Shown here: piece by piece, positions 24,301-37,003 of the stretch
Layout of the letters: every line of letters starts with the position of its first letter
Position numbering within the stretch: the stretch's first letter is position 1
Program-made: the position numbers and the translations under genes
Notes under the pieces: model-generated
Told to the model about the DNA's origin: nothing
What the model saw: the letters and a program-made list of their open reading frames with translations, nothing else
Databases searched by the model: none
From: Datisca glomerata
Taxonomy: Eukaryota; Streptophyta; Magnoliopsida; Cucurbitales; Datiscaceae
Length of the DNA stretch: 64,000 bases
NCBI GenBank assembly: GCA_003255025.1
Contig: QANY01011400.1
Location: 248,001-312,000, forward strand
Reading direction: 5' to 3'

Positions 24301-24399
24301 AAATAAGAAAATTCTCAATTATAGAACTAAAAGAACCTGAAACTATAACAAACAAACAAAAAAGCTCTAAATTTTAACAAAATGTAAACAATATCTGAC

Positions 24400-27300
24400 A
24401 AATTATCTGGGAATGATAGTCGAGAACAATTCTTGCCATGTTGTCATCCATATATCTCAAGACTCATACACCACAGTCACTCTTACAAATGTAATAATAA
24501 GTGCATCATTAAAGGGTGAAGGAAGTCCAATCGAATTCGTGATCAGTGAACTTATCCATTTGATTGGGTGACCACTTAGGGCGGCCTTGAAATTTTGAAT
24601 GAAGAGAAGGTTGTTGGCCGGGGCAACAAATCTATGAGCTTAGGCCTAAATATCAAGTCCATACCTTCTAACTATAATTTCATTCACAAAATATAAAAAG
24701 GTAATCAATATCAAAATCACACATGCTATAAGGCAAACTACAAGTCATGATGAGAGGTTAGAACATACAATCTTTTTTACCTTTTCGGTCTGTCCCGCAT
24801 TAAGTTGGCCATCTGGCAAGGTGTCCCATACAGTGACTTCATCGTCCATGATGGAGATATTGGCCATAAACCAATGATCTCGACCATCGTGTACCAGAAT
24901 ACAGATCTAGATTACATAATACATTTACACAATCACACCAAGTCAACATTTAATATCTTAACTATATTAAATTTGTTTACCATCGTTTCTAGTTCAAGTA
25001 TTGGCGTGTATCTATCCATAATTTTGTGTTTCCTTACAAAATTAGGAAGCTCTACTAGTTTTAAACACATTGACTCTGCAGTGGCACAACAAAAACATAA
25101 TACACAACGTACATACAAACCCAAATAAGGAAAATACTGAGTAGTAGATACTCATAACAAAGAATGTGGGAAGAAACCAGAATCAATTGTTCATCAACGC
25201 ACGATGAGCCTCCAAGGTAAAAATACTGACAAACAAGCCTACAAGGTCCGAGCCAAGCCAATTTTCTGGACCGAGAGTCTTTAGGTCTCTCCGTTTAGCA
25301 TGGAGGCCAGAATGTCTAACGAGAATCTCACTGCAAAAGATAAATAAAAGATAAAGTTAATCAGAATCTCAAAGTTTGTTAGATTAGTATGACTACATCT
25401 TCTAATCTTTTCTCAAAAATATACTCCACTAAACGCTCATCTTTCACTTCTAGTGGGTCCTGCAACATGTATGAACCCACTTTAAATACCTTATTGTTGT
25501 GTTTAGTGATCGGTTTACCTTTCAAATAGGGTGAACTGAGTAGAGGACCATCTCTCATCTCCTGAATGTTGCACAATTGCATCAGGAATTGACTTTCAAT
25601 AGACTCGGACAAGACATGTTTGCCCTACCAAAACACAACCCCAAGTAAGGTGTTAGATTAATAGTTATATTACACATGTTATATATATTTATAGAAAAGG
25701 TGAATTATAAATAAACAGAATAATACCTTTCGACGTCCTTTAGTTGTTCCAATCATAGATGGTTTCTTTCCAATAACAGGTCAACGAATACATTATCTGA
25801 AGCATCCGTCTGGATGCACCTTTCATCATTATCACCTTTATATAAAGTTGATAAGGAGGCTGGTAGCTCTTCTTCACGGGAGGGACTCAAAACCTCCTTG
25901 TTCTTTACCTTGAGTCAGGGTGACGCGTGGCTCATCGTCTTGGGCTTGAGACTTACCAGTGTCCCGCTCCAAAAGACTCGTCAATATTGTGCACATATTC
26001 TTTGGGACGACCATCATCTTTCTCTTTACCTCCATTAATTGTGAAAAATCTGCCCTCATGAAGCTCGACTCCGTTTAAAGAGTGATCACTTATGCACTTA
26101 AAGCACCTAACCTGTAATACCCCAACCCTTTATAAAGGGGTATTTTCATAAAATTGATTTAGAAGATAATGTGATTTTAAATTTTAAAAAGAGTTTTAGT
26201 ATATAATTTTAAAACCCACTCACACATACATGCACATATACTCAAAATCGACCCTACCCTTATATTTTGTTTTATTAGACAATCCACTCTCTTTTTTAAA
26301 ACACTCATTCACACCATATAAACATTACACCCAAGTGTAATCTTTCTCAATTACCTCCCCCACTCTCATTTTTTATCTCAAACAAACTCCTTGAACTCAT
26401 CGAAACCCCCTGTTCTCCCTCATTCTCCATTGCTATTTCACGAATCCCTCCCCAATGTATTTGCTATTCTCTCTTTTGCAGTTTTTCTTCCCTTCAATTA
26501 TTCCTTATTATTTTGTTTTCCTTTGGGCTTTGATTCTCTCTGATTTGCTTCTTCTTTTATTTTCTTCTCTGTTCCACTCCATGGCAGCATTGAAGCACCA
26601 TCTTCTTCATCACGCCAAGCCTCTATTCTTCATCTCATTCTTCGTTTCATTTTTGGCAACTCACCAACGTTGATCTCCGGCAGGCCATTTCTTCTTCTTC
26701 ATTCTCTTTTCTTATTTCTTTTCTCTTTGCCTTCACTCTTTAACCTAGAATTTCAATTAATGTTAATAAAATACTCTCTGAAATATTGTTCTGTAATTTA
26801 AGCAATTTGTAAACTCTCAGATCCTTTCTCTTGCATCCAGCGAGCGTTCCCTGCTCGTTGAATTTTCGGTAAGCTTCCTCGTCTCTGTTTCTTCTCTTCA
26901 TGCCTCATATTTTTCTCATGATCTCACTCTCCCTGCCTCTAGCTTTTTATTGGCTGCAGAAAAACTTTGGTCTTCATCTCCCTCTCTACCCCACTTAATC
27001 TCGGTTTTAACTAACTAAATAAATGGGTAATTTAAAGTCAGTTTTGTTAAACTGCTTCTTGTATAGTTTGGATCAAATAATTTTGTTTGATTCTTTAATT
27101 TTGGTTTGTTTAGACCGTGGCCAATTCTTATTTATTTATTATGAAGTTTGGGTTTATTAAAATACCTTTTCAATTGTTTTATATTTATATTACTTTTAGT
27201 TTTGTTTATACATTTTTCTTCAAGTATTGACTTTTGCATTGGTGTATTTTTATTTGGATTTTTTTTACTGCATCCATGTGATTTTGGGTAATTGATTGAG

Positions 27301-30254
27301 TTAGTTGGTTTTTAAAATGATCAATATTAGTTTTTCTATGTAATTCAAATAGTTTGATATTCCTTAAGTAAATGAATTAATATTTGAATTGATTTTGAAT
27401 GTTCACTAGCTTTTCATAGTGGTTTAACAATTTTGTGCTTTACTCATTTTTGTTTGGCTGTGTTTTTATTATCAATCCACCCGAGTTGATTTAGACTCGA
27501 CCCAGATTTTACCCATCTTGACCAGATTCAATTGAACCAGGCCGAACCGGTTCATCCCAGCTAGACCTAGTTGAACCGATCTGAACCACTCGATCATACA
27601 TTACCCAGTTTATTCTTCACCGATCTGTCACCGTTCTCTTTTAGTTAATTAAATAATTATAGTATTATATGAATATTTTGTGATATGAGATTCTTGGATT
27701 TCAGTTCATTAGTTGTTGGAATTAATTCGTAGCAATTCAGGTAATTGAAATGCTCGTATGCAATTATTTGCATTGTATGGCTGAAAAATTATAATAGAAA
27801 TATGTTTATGTTTTGTGACGTATAGTGTATTATGATGCTTCTTTCTTCATAACATTGTTCAAATATGATATTGATGTGTTTTGTTATATTGTATGTTTGA
27901 TGAGTTAATATATGTTGGAAGATAAGAATAAATGTTCAATGAATGCATGGAGAATTAATTCTGCGCCATTAGAGTCACGTGCCCACCATTATGCTCTGTT
28001 TGCCTTGTCTTTTGGGAAATGTATCTGTTTTCCTAATCCTTAGGGAAAGTGTCTCTATTATATGCTTTTGTTAGTTTTGTGGGAAGGCGTTAGTGCAACT
28101 GGTTCCACTTCTTCGAAGGTGCGGAGTAGTACTCGTGAGAAATGTCACATGTACTTACCTCATAGCTAACAATTACCGACGGGTAATGTGCAACGCGTGT
28201 GGAAAGTCCGTGAGGGAGAAGGCCCCATCGAGGGAGCCCAGGTCAGTATAACCCGTGGTCGTTACAAGTAATCTTTGTTCTGGGTGTGGTGACGAACTCT
28301 AATGGAAGTTGGCCAGCGAACTCTGTAAGAAAGATCTGAAAAATATGCATATGTTACGATTTGTATGTGACAGTGAACGTTATTCTATTTTGCATATATG
28401 ATATTTTACTTACTGAGTATATTTTTATATACTCAATCCATTTTATTATAAATTTTCAGATGATGATAACATTGATGAGGAGTTTATTGTCGAAGAGGTC
28501 TAGAGTCTCTAGCAATAGATGAAAGTCATCGAGTCGTATTTAAAAGTCTTAGTAATTATTTATTTGATGTTGGGTTTACATAAGTTAAATCGTGAGATTT
28601 CAATACACGTGCTCTTCGGTTCTTGAACGTCTTATTAATAAGATTTTCTTTTTATGTAATTAGGAGTTTGATGAAGGATTTGATTTTTCATGATATATTA
28701 TTTTAATTAGTATGAGTTAGCTTTAAAAAAATTGACCTAGCTTCTGCGACGTTTTTGGTAAAATATTTAACTAAAACTTGGTTAAATTTTTGAGATGTTA
28801 CATAGCCCGACGACTTGCTCTTCAGGTAGATCTGCACACACATCCTCGTGAACGTGCTTATGCTCGCGGTCCGTCCGATTTGACTGTTGTCGCCCGGAAC
28901 GGCTTGCGCGATTGTATCGATCTACATAATACAAATGTATGTGACTTAGTAATAAATAAACAATGATAATATAACTAACCAAATTTATAACATTCTAAAT
29001 GCTTACGGCACAACTTTTAGGCCAAGCTTATCATCCCCTTAATTTTACAAAATAAATCATTTTTGTAACGGCCCTATCGTTCCACCTTAGAGGCGAATGT
29101 TGGTTCAAGTCGACATAGTTGCAGCATATGCCAACTTATCGAATAAAACTGCCGCATCAAAATGAACTTATTAGTAAATATACATATGTTAATGTGAAAG
29201 TAATACCAATGTACACTAAATATATTGCCTATATAAATAACAAGCATCTGGTAATGTTATGGTGTTTGTTATTTTGATACCTCGCGACACCATCTATAAA
29301 ATCTTTAAAACAAGCAGAAGCCCAATTCTTTTGTTGGATGGTCACGAGTGACTTCACAACGTGCAACCATGAATGACTGGCGATTGGTTTTGATCGAGGA
29401 GATAACAAAACCCTGACATAGTACAACACAAAGGCTTGCCTCCAACAGTCACTGTCAGACTCCTCAATCAAGAATTTCGACAAGGCGTTCACCAGAATAT
29501 CACTATTGGCGTTCAGCCACTTCGCCTTTAGATCTTTTATCTCATTTATATCACCATCAAAATTGATCTCCTGCCCACCATCAAAGATGCCCAATATAGA
29601 AGTCACATCATTTGCGGCGACTTTGAATGTCGACCCATGGACATTCAACGTGCAGGTGGCTGGATCGGAGCAACCTAATAGTTGTCGCAAGAAGTTCCTC
29701 TTCAACTTGTGACATTTAATATTCAACAACCCTCTGAATCCCATTTCCATGACCACTCTCCTCTTTCCCTCATCAAAATTTACAACAAGATCCGCAAATT
29801 TCTCAGGTGTACATCGTGTGTGCAATTTTCGTTTAAAGGCAGGCCTTCTCGGATGACTAAAACCAGGTTGTTCCGCTCCGCTTTCAATGACATGGATTTT
29901 AGTTTCCTTCAAATAATTGAGTTTGGCTTCCTTCATCATACTTTTCCATTTAAAGCTAGATATTTTCATGTCTGCATATCAGAAACTCACTTAAATTTCA
30001 ATCAAAATTTATCAATTCATGTTATAATATAATGTTTGTTTAAACATACTTACTTCGTGGCCACTAATCTTTTCATCTGCCACTCTCATTTTAGCACATT
30101 CTTTCACATTGTTTTAGTTTTAAACAATCACATTAACATTGCAACAATTTATATGAAAATATGTAATATTAAATTGATTATCTCATTATTTACTTACAAG
30201 TATACAAATAAACTTTTTTGTGCCTTCTTCACGTTTGACATTTGTGTTAGCCAT
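24400..30254 (-). pseudogene. Transposon Ulp1-type cysteine protease gene with DUF1985-like N-terminal region (Kaonashi type), split by a solo LTR
   Basis: Possible first coding exon near 30254 starts MANTNVKREEGTKK; a second near 30110-30055 gives KMRVADEKISGHE. The long open exon 29969-29229 reads RCTPEKFADLVVNFDEGKRR, then MEMGFRGLLNIKCHKLKRNF and DPATCTLNVHGSTFKV, the DUF1985-like region of plant transposon proteins. Central pieces continue at 28990-28803, then, beyond the inserted LTR, at 26112-25380. The Ulp1 (C48) part covers about 25330-24400: DLKTLGPENWLGSDLV, then DHWFMANISIMDDEVTVWDT with candidate His (codon 24876-24874) and Asp, then SDCGV with candidate Cys (codon 24475-24473), followed by LRYMDDNMAR. 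Several stops interrupt it. The family cleaves SUMO-like substrates; its role in MULEs is unknown. Confidence 0.75.
26113..28802. mobile_element. Solo LTR (2690 bp) of a Del/Tekay-like Ty3/gypsy element
   Basis: The segment begins TGTAATACCCCAACC and ends TTTTTGAGATGTTACA. The ends are inverted (TGTAAYAYCYCAA) with canonical TG...CA termini. It is flanked by TAACC (26108-26112) and TAGCC (28803-28807), a 5 bp target duplication with one mismatch. Removing it reconnects the minus-strand Ulp1-type transposon gene. Long LTRs starting TGTAACxxCCC and ending TGTTACA are typical of Del/Tekay chromoviruses. A GC-richer internal block near 28090-28270 and a GATGATGATAAC stretch near 28461 are consistent with that family as I remember it. 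No internal gag-pol is present, so it is a solo LTR left by recombination. Confidence 0.72.
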
Positions 30255-33200
30255 CTGAAATATATGTTACTATGCCTTCTTATCATGATTATCCCTGATA
30301 CTAATTTATAATGGGTAAGACATCATCTAGTAAGAATGTTAAAATGACATACCAATATTATGTTCTTGTATACATCTGTCCCTATTATGTTATTAATCAG
30401 CTTTATGCAATGACTATTTTAGATAATGAATTAATTGAAAGTGACATATATCAACAATCTTAATAAATGATAATCATGATGTGTAAAGAATTTAAAGAAT
30501 ACAAGAAACTTAGTTGATCTAGTTGCAACATGCTCTTCTCCAAGTTTTTTCACAATTTATCATGTAAAAAGAACCATATTAGTAAATTTCCACAACGTAG
30601 GTAAGTTAATTACAAACTCTATAAATGTCAAAATCTCTATAATCATATAAAAACGACGTTCATTAGTTCTCTCTAAAGTAGGACTTTCTTTTTTATTTGA
30701 TTGCTAGAAGGATAACATGTACAATAGTATTATAAGATCATGATAAGATGTACATTATGTATTTATCTAATAACAAACATACATCTAAAAATAGTATTAT
30801 TTTTATGAAAGTAGACTGATCTCAAGTAATATCTACTTCCAACTATAATATTTTATATAAAAACATGGAAAAGGAAAAACATGAGAAACTAGTCTACAAA
30901 CATAGACAATTCCATTTTATTAAGTAAAACCAATTCAAGCTAATGATATTGAGAAAGAAATTCTGATACGAGTTTAAAATCCAGAAGTAAATGACTAGCA
31001 ACTTTGCAAATACTTACAAATCTTTCCTATTGGTGACCAATAATCAGAGGGTTTCACCTGAAAAAAGTAAGGAGGAACTTTTATAATTGAATGAAATCAA
31101 AATCTAAAATAAAATTTAGCACAGAGTAAACCATCATATTACATGTCATAAACTGAAAGAGAATAATCAACTATCATGTAAATAAATCACATCTAATTTA
31201 GAAATAACTGATAAGCACAAAACAGACTCTTTCAGTCTAACTCAGAGAATAACTTACATCTAATCAGCATAAAACAGACTCATCATCTTCTTTTAATCTA
31301 ACTCAAAAGATAACTCACATCTAATCAACACAAAACCGACTCATCATCTTCTAAAGTCCATATCAAGTGATATAGAAAACAAGTGAATCATTGCAAATCC
31401 GTAATTATATAAATTATAGAGCACAACTATATTTTTGAAAAGAACGGTCTAGAAGTGAGGCCCTATAAACCAACCATAATCAACATACATTACAAAACAT
31501 CTTCATCAAGAATAAAATATCAAAACCAAAGCAAACCAAAATTTGGATTTTAGATCAATAAGAACAATAAAAAAATTCCCAAGACCGAGGAAATATAAAA
31601 ACACTAGTTTAGTCTAAACATTTTTTACCATAATCAACAGACATTGAAAAACATCTTCATCAAATTTCAGTCAACAAAGCATAAATCAATTATTTAGGGC
31701 TTTGGCTTCTTCTACTTTCCATGTTATCTTTTCTTCCCTCATCAATCACCAAACAAACAAAATAAAACTCAGAAAAATTAAACAGTAGGAAAGAATAAAA
31801 TCCCCAAAAACAACCATTGCAAGAAAACAAGTCATATATTGGTTTTGCTCCAAAAAATTCTAGACAAAACTAACAAAAAATAGTGCTCAACTTTGTATCA
31901 ACAGAAAGTGCAACACTGGAAAATCACTAGTCCAAGAAACTTTAGAAACCGTTCCAAGCAACTTTAATCAAATGTCAAACAGTCTAATAGTAAAACCCAA
32001 AAAACCAGTATAAAACATTCAAAACAGCCAAATGTATATAAATAATAAACATTCTACGTGCTTGAAGCATATCTACTTGGATTTTTATGCTGCTAAAATT
32101 CATTCATTTGCCAGTTGTTCTTTTACCAAGTTTAAGGAATTCACTTGACTGATTAGTGAGACATGAACACATGATGCAATTTAGTGAAGGAATGAGAAAA
32201 TTTGAATCTTTTTACTCTATGCTATGAATTTCAAATTAGGATATAAAATAATAGCATATCTTGTGTAAGGGCTGTAACAAGAATGAGAGAAATCGAGAGA
32301 GGAGGAGATATTACCTTCGACAGAAAGAGTCAAGAGCAGGGAAACCCTAGTGGTTGAAAATCGTGTGCCCTAGACGCAAAAACTCTTCGATGATTGAAAG
32401 AGCTGGACGATGGAGAGAGAGAGAGAGTGAGAGAGAGAGAGAGAGCGAGAGCGAGAGAGAGAGAGAGAGAGAGAGAGAGTTGAACGATGGAGAGAGAGGT
32501 GGACGACGGACTAGACGATAGTGGAGACAGAACAAAGAGAGAGCCTGAGTTTGGTGAAGAAGAAGAAGAAATCTTGCTTACTTTCATCGTTTGCGGTGGA
32601 GATTAGAGGGGCAATCGAGATTGGAGGAGAAATCGTTCGTGGTGGAGATTTGGGTGCCCTAAAGCTTAAGCTTCTAAGTTTCAGTTGAAGCTTTCAACAA
32701 AGAAGTGGAAAACTTCATTTCGAAGCTTTCCAAAAAAAAATTAACCTACAATAGGATTAACGGGTAATGGCAATTTCCCACATCATTTGTGAGCTAACGG
32801 CTGTGAGTCTCCATGTCTCATCCAACGGCTAGAAATTAATCCCGACATTCATGCCGTTGAAAAACTCACGACATGGGACAACGACCCCATTTCTCTTAAT
32901 TACAACAAACATGAACCTTGCGCGGCATAAAAACATAAAAACAGAGGATATTAGAGAGAATCGCCATTTCAAGAACCTCCCTCTTATGTATCTCCAATGC
33001 ATCCACGACCTTCAAAAAATGAGTTCTGTCATTTTTCTTCACCAATCAGATCTGAAATTATTTTTAATGGCGATTTTGGAACTCAATCGTTGATTCTCTA
33101 CACCACCACATCACACACAGAATAGAGAAGCATGGAAAAAACGCGAGAGAAAATAGAGGCAGAGAGGAGCGCATGACAGAGATAGAAGAAAAAGGCAGAG

Positions 33201-33321
33201 AAAGAAGGAGAGATCGCGAGAGAGAAGACGAAGGAAAGAAAAAACAATTTGTGTATAATAAATTTTTGGGCCATTTTCTAAAAATGTTAAAATAATTAAC
33301 TTATAAACCTAAATTTCCCTA
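30255..33321. other. Right arm of the MULE: introns, leader and subterminal DNA of the Ulp1-type gene
   Basis: No further domain could be read here. Around 31210-31340 a unit of about 55-60 bases (ATAAAACAGACTCATCATCT, TAACTCACATCTAATCA) is repeated two to three times. The stretch 32280-33240 is rich in GA on the plus strand, so CT on the minus strand, as expected for a 5' leader. A second GA-rich leader-like block at 33120-33240 precedes the inferred end. Confidence 0.4.
32412..32479. repeat. (GA)n microsatellite
   Basis: A GA dinucleotide run with GT and GC interruptions, giving low-complexity Ser/Leu frames on the minus strand that should not be taken as genes. Confidence 0.9.
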
Positions 33322-33774
33322 GCATCTATAACGAGGTGTAGAATTTTAATAATAGGCCTCATAACACATTGCATAATGCATCATATATAACAGCACAATC
33401 CAACATATGTTGGTTATCTACAATAACCAAGTTGTACCATCAGTCATTAGCATCCATGGCACTTGGAACCTCCTAAAGCAAGAAATTACAACAATACTAT
33501 TATCAGATGTACAGACCAGATGACAGTTAAAATGGTGGGGTAATGGATAGGCTACTTATAACCTTAACTTAAAAAGAAGGCTAGTGATGCACCATATACT
33601 CAGGCTACTCATCCTCTAGCTTCCATATTCTGACTGTAAGATCAGCGACAGATCTTTTGTACAATCAGGTTAATATAATATTAGTGTAGAAAAACAGCTA
33701 GCTGATTCAAGATTTAGGAGGAGGATTACTGAGCCAATAGTGCTTCTGGTTTCTCTCTCCACCTTTCAATGACC
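33322..33774 (-). other. 3' flank of the ankyrin gene
   Basis: Unique-looking sequence between the inferred MULE end and the stop codon of the ankyrin gene. It should hold that gene's 3' UTR. No independent gene is seen. Confidence 0.45.
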
Positions 33775-36700
33775 TTAAAGTGCATACATCCTTTTAAATT
33801 CACCATTTAAAAGCTCTGACTCTGATGCCCTGGGCATAGAGAAAGAACGAGACTGGCTCTCGGCACGCCTGATATTCCTCATTTTTGACTCCTCCATCCT
33901 GTGTTGAATGACACAATAACACATAGAGCCTATAGTTGTGAGCATGATAGAGCTGCCAATCACCGTTGCATATACAGCAAGCCACCTTTCGTGAGAGCCC
34001 ACGACAACATAAGCGAGAGAAATAAAGGCAGCTGAAATGGAAAGGCAAGCTAGCCACATGAGTTTGTTAATCACGAATACAAGCTGCTTCTTTGCCTCAT
34101 GTTCAATCACAACAACAGATGTTTGGACAACTACAACCGCCAAGGAGATGAATAATGCCAAACTGTCAAAAACAAAGAAGAGGATGAAAGCCACTCTTCT
34201 TGCAATATGGGCTTGTCCAAGAGAAAAACCATCTGTTTTATTCTCGACATATTGCCCAGGCACAGTGAAGATCGCTGCAAAAGCAACAGTGGCGATAAGA
34301 ACAGCAACTATAGTAGCAGAGTTTATTGCATTGTTTAGGCCACTAATGTGGAGTTTCTTCAGTCTTTTTGCAATTTTTTTGACCTTAAAACCAGTTTGGC
34401 GGGTCTGCTGAAGTTGTGATTCTACATCATGTTTAATGTCACTCACAGTCTCCTTGAGTTGTTTTGTTGCACTTGGGGGTTTCTCATGGTCTTTAGAGTT
34501 GGTGGCTCCTGATTCCTTTAGAATAGAGACAAGTTCTGGAGTTCCACACTTCTCCGCAATGTCAAGTGGAGTCTCTCCAGCTTTGTTAGCTACATTGATA
34601 TCTATACCATCGACTGATAGCAGGCAACGTACATTCTGCAGTCATATGAAGATTTATAATGAAACTTTTGAATGAGAGAGGAGGAAAAAAATTAATAGGA
34701 TTAAAGAATTTAGTCTGGAATTGCTAGCTTAAGCTAAATTCTAGTTCCCTGATAATTCCTAGTTTAGTCCTATTTCACTCATTTATGCAAGGGATCTATT
34801 TTGAGAACCTCTTACCCCAAGTTATAAAATCCGAGACATTACCAGCCAAAAAAGTTATGCTTCCAGCAATATTTTTCTATAGCTCATGTTTATAGACCTC
34901 TTCAAAAACATAATCCTCAGTGGAGCATGTAAATTCTACCAGTTAAGCTGAATAAAATTGGCTTTTACGTAGTTGGATACAAAATAAAGTATAAGTAATC
35001 CATCATTCCATCTTGATGACGAGATATGAATAATGCATGTAAAATGTTAACACACAACCAATTTATTAAAGTATATGGTGTGTGTGTGATATCACAAGGT
35101 TTTCACCAGATTATATACAAAACATAATGAGATGAGGACCACCTGAAGACGGCCTTTCCTAGTGGCAATATGTAATGCCGTGTTTCCCTTATTGTCTTCC
35201 AAACCCCAAACAGCAGGGTCAGGTTTCAGCAACTCTAGCACAATCTCCTTATTCTGCCCCTTCACAGCCATGTGCAATGCAGTTTGGCCCTTTTTATCAG
35301 TTCGGAAACCAGTGTCTGGTTCTTTCTTCAGTATGGATCTCACTACTTCCAAGTGCCCCATCCTCGCAACTGAATGAAGAACTGTTTTACCATTATTTCG
35401 TGCTATCTTCACTAGGTTTGTGTCTGTTTCCAAAAGAAGGTTTACTACATCGATGTGCCCATGAGCAGCTGCTGTGTGCAAGGCAGTTGAATTCAACAAG
35501 TCTGTGGTCATACTCAAGTTGGGGAATTTGTGCAGAAGTACCTTCAACACATCTAAAATATTTTCTCATTTTAGTTAAACAAGATTAAAAACTATGTGGG
35601 CGGAGAGAAGCAACGAACTATTATGCCATACGTATATACAATAAAGAAGTCTGCAATATTTTCTTATTTTAGTCAGAATATCATTCAAAGGAAAACTAAT
35701 ATGTACAGGGACAACAATCAAGAATGCTGTATGCTATAAAGATGAAAATGTCTTGCATTTTCTTTATCAGACGATAAATTGTTATACCAAACACTAACAA
35801 CAGGATGTGCAAAAGTAAGTAACAGAGGGAAATAAGAAGGATAAGGTAGAAAGATTATTGTATCTATAAATAATCAACAAATTTTACAATAAAGACCTCT
35901 TTTTTCTCTTCTTTTCTAAGCAACAAAAAGCATTTGGCATGGCAACAATCGAAATAATGAAGAAAATGGTACTAATCTCTCTAAGAAAGAGCGAATTGGT
36001 CTCCTTTATAAATTCTTTGTATTCAGCGCCAACAGATCCTAACTAGGAGTACTACAAAATCAAAATCTAAATGTTGCATTTGTCACACTACCAAGGGTAG
36101 GCTTCTGGAGCATCAGTGTCATCCTTATCATAGAACTAAAGTTACCAAACATCGTGAATTAAATGCTGATAATTTTACTACCAAAATTAGCACAGAACCA
36201 AACATCGTGAAAAAGGCATATTAACTGTTACATTCTTTAAGTAAATATTTTATGATACGTAACGGTCACTCTAGTTGTGATGTAATATTAGACAACACAG
36301 ACAAGATTATATAATTGTTAGTAACAAATCATCTTGTCACGTTTCAAAAGTGACATTGGTTTTAATGACAGCATTATAAGAAATTATTTTCACAATGTGA
36401 GATGAGATTGTGGATCAATATGATTGTAATACAATGCGTCAATCACCAGACATACTAAAAATTGAGAGAGAGAAGAAAATGACCAACGAACTTTTCAAAT
36501 CCTCAAAGTCAAAATTTTTATGGTTCTATAGCATCCTTGAATGACTTTAATGAGGATATTGATGAAGTGATCGAATTCTTACCAAGATGACCTTGCTTTG
36601 CTGCAACATGGAATGGATCAAAACTATTTTTAGCAGTGATAGATGCAGTGTGAAGGTCAAGATATTTCAACATTTCCTCAACAATCAAATGATTCCCATT

Positions 36701-37003
36701 TTCTGCAGCCACATAAAGGGGTGTCTCTCCTTCCAGATTCTGTTTTGATAAGAAATCCTTTGACTCGTTACTATTACAATTTTGAAGAATCTCTTTGACT
36801 CTAGCTAAGTTCTGTGCTCGGGAAGCCAAGTGAAGTGGTGAGTCACCCCGTTTACCAGGTGACTCCTTGCTCTTCTTCTTCTCCCCACTAATGAAACTCA
36901 GCTGCCTCTCCATTACCACGCGGAAGCTTTTCTGTTTCTCCATAAATCCACGGAAACTCTTCTGTTTTTCCATCACTCCACGGAAACTTTGCTGCTTCTC
37001 CAT
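33775..37003 (-). CDS. Ankyrin-repeat membrane protein with PGG domain (ITN1 / At5g02620-like)
   Basis: Three coding exons on the minus strand, 37003-36583, 35552-35143 and 34635-33775, with GT-AG introns in phases 1 and 0, join into 563 residues. An in-frame TAA four codons upstream supports the start. Residues 1-37 are four copies of a ten-residue unit (MEKQKSFRGF-like). About eight ankyrin repeats follow from residue 52 to 310 (GDSPLHLASRA, GETPLYVAAENG, STALHTAAAHGH, KTVLHSVARMGH, QTALHMAVKGQ, NTALHIATRKG, ETPLDIAEKCG). The PGG domain lies near 375-405 (NNAINSATIVAVLIATVAFA, then FTVPGQY), with four membrane segments near 384-403, 426-450, 466-490 and 497-520. The layout matches plant ankyrin-PGG proteins of about 520-590 residues, membrane proteins some of which are linked to salt and abscisic acid responses. 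The frame is intact. A precise orthologue is not claimed. Confidence 0.93.

Larger units (their letters stand above)
17486..33321. mobile_element. Decayed composite Mutator-like element with PMD, FAR1-type transposase and Ulp1-type genes
   Basis: Candidate ends resemble each other in inverted orientation. The left end reads GGAAATTTAACATTTTATTT and then TTTTTGGAAAATAACCC. The right end read backwards is GGGAAATTTAGGTTTATAAG and then TTTTTAGAAAATGGCCC. Such terminal repeats with GGGAAATTT outside and GAAAATNNCCC inside are in the style of plant MULEs. Inside, the left half carries plus-strand genes (PMD and transposase) and the right half a minus-strand DUF1985-like/Ulp1 gene, a convergent layout like Kaonashi-type MULEs. 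Both gene sets are full of stops and frameshifts. A solo LTR (26113-28802) is nested in it. A clean 9 bp target duplication was not found, so the boundaries and the single-element interpretation are inference. Confidence 0.55.

Noticed and set aside
24805..25128. 107-codon plus-strand frame
   Set aside because: The Ulp1 motifs are on the minus strand across the same interval.
26455..26673. 72-codon hydrophobic frame resembling a signal peptide
   Set aside because: It lies inside the solo LTR in a pyrimidine-rich stretch; LTRs of this kind do not encode proteins.
32330..32587. Ser/Leu-repeat open frames
   Set aside because: They are translations of the GA microsatellite.
34037..34411. 124-codon plus-strand frame
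   Set aside because: Antisense to the PGG exon of the ankyrin gene.
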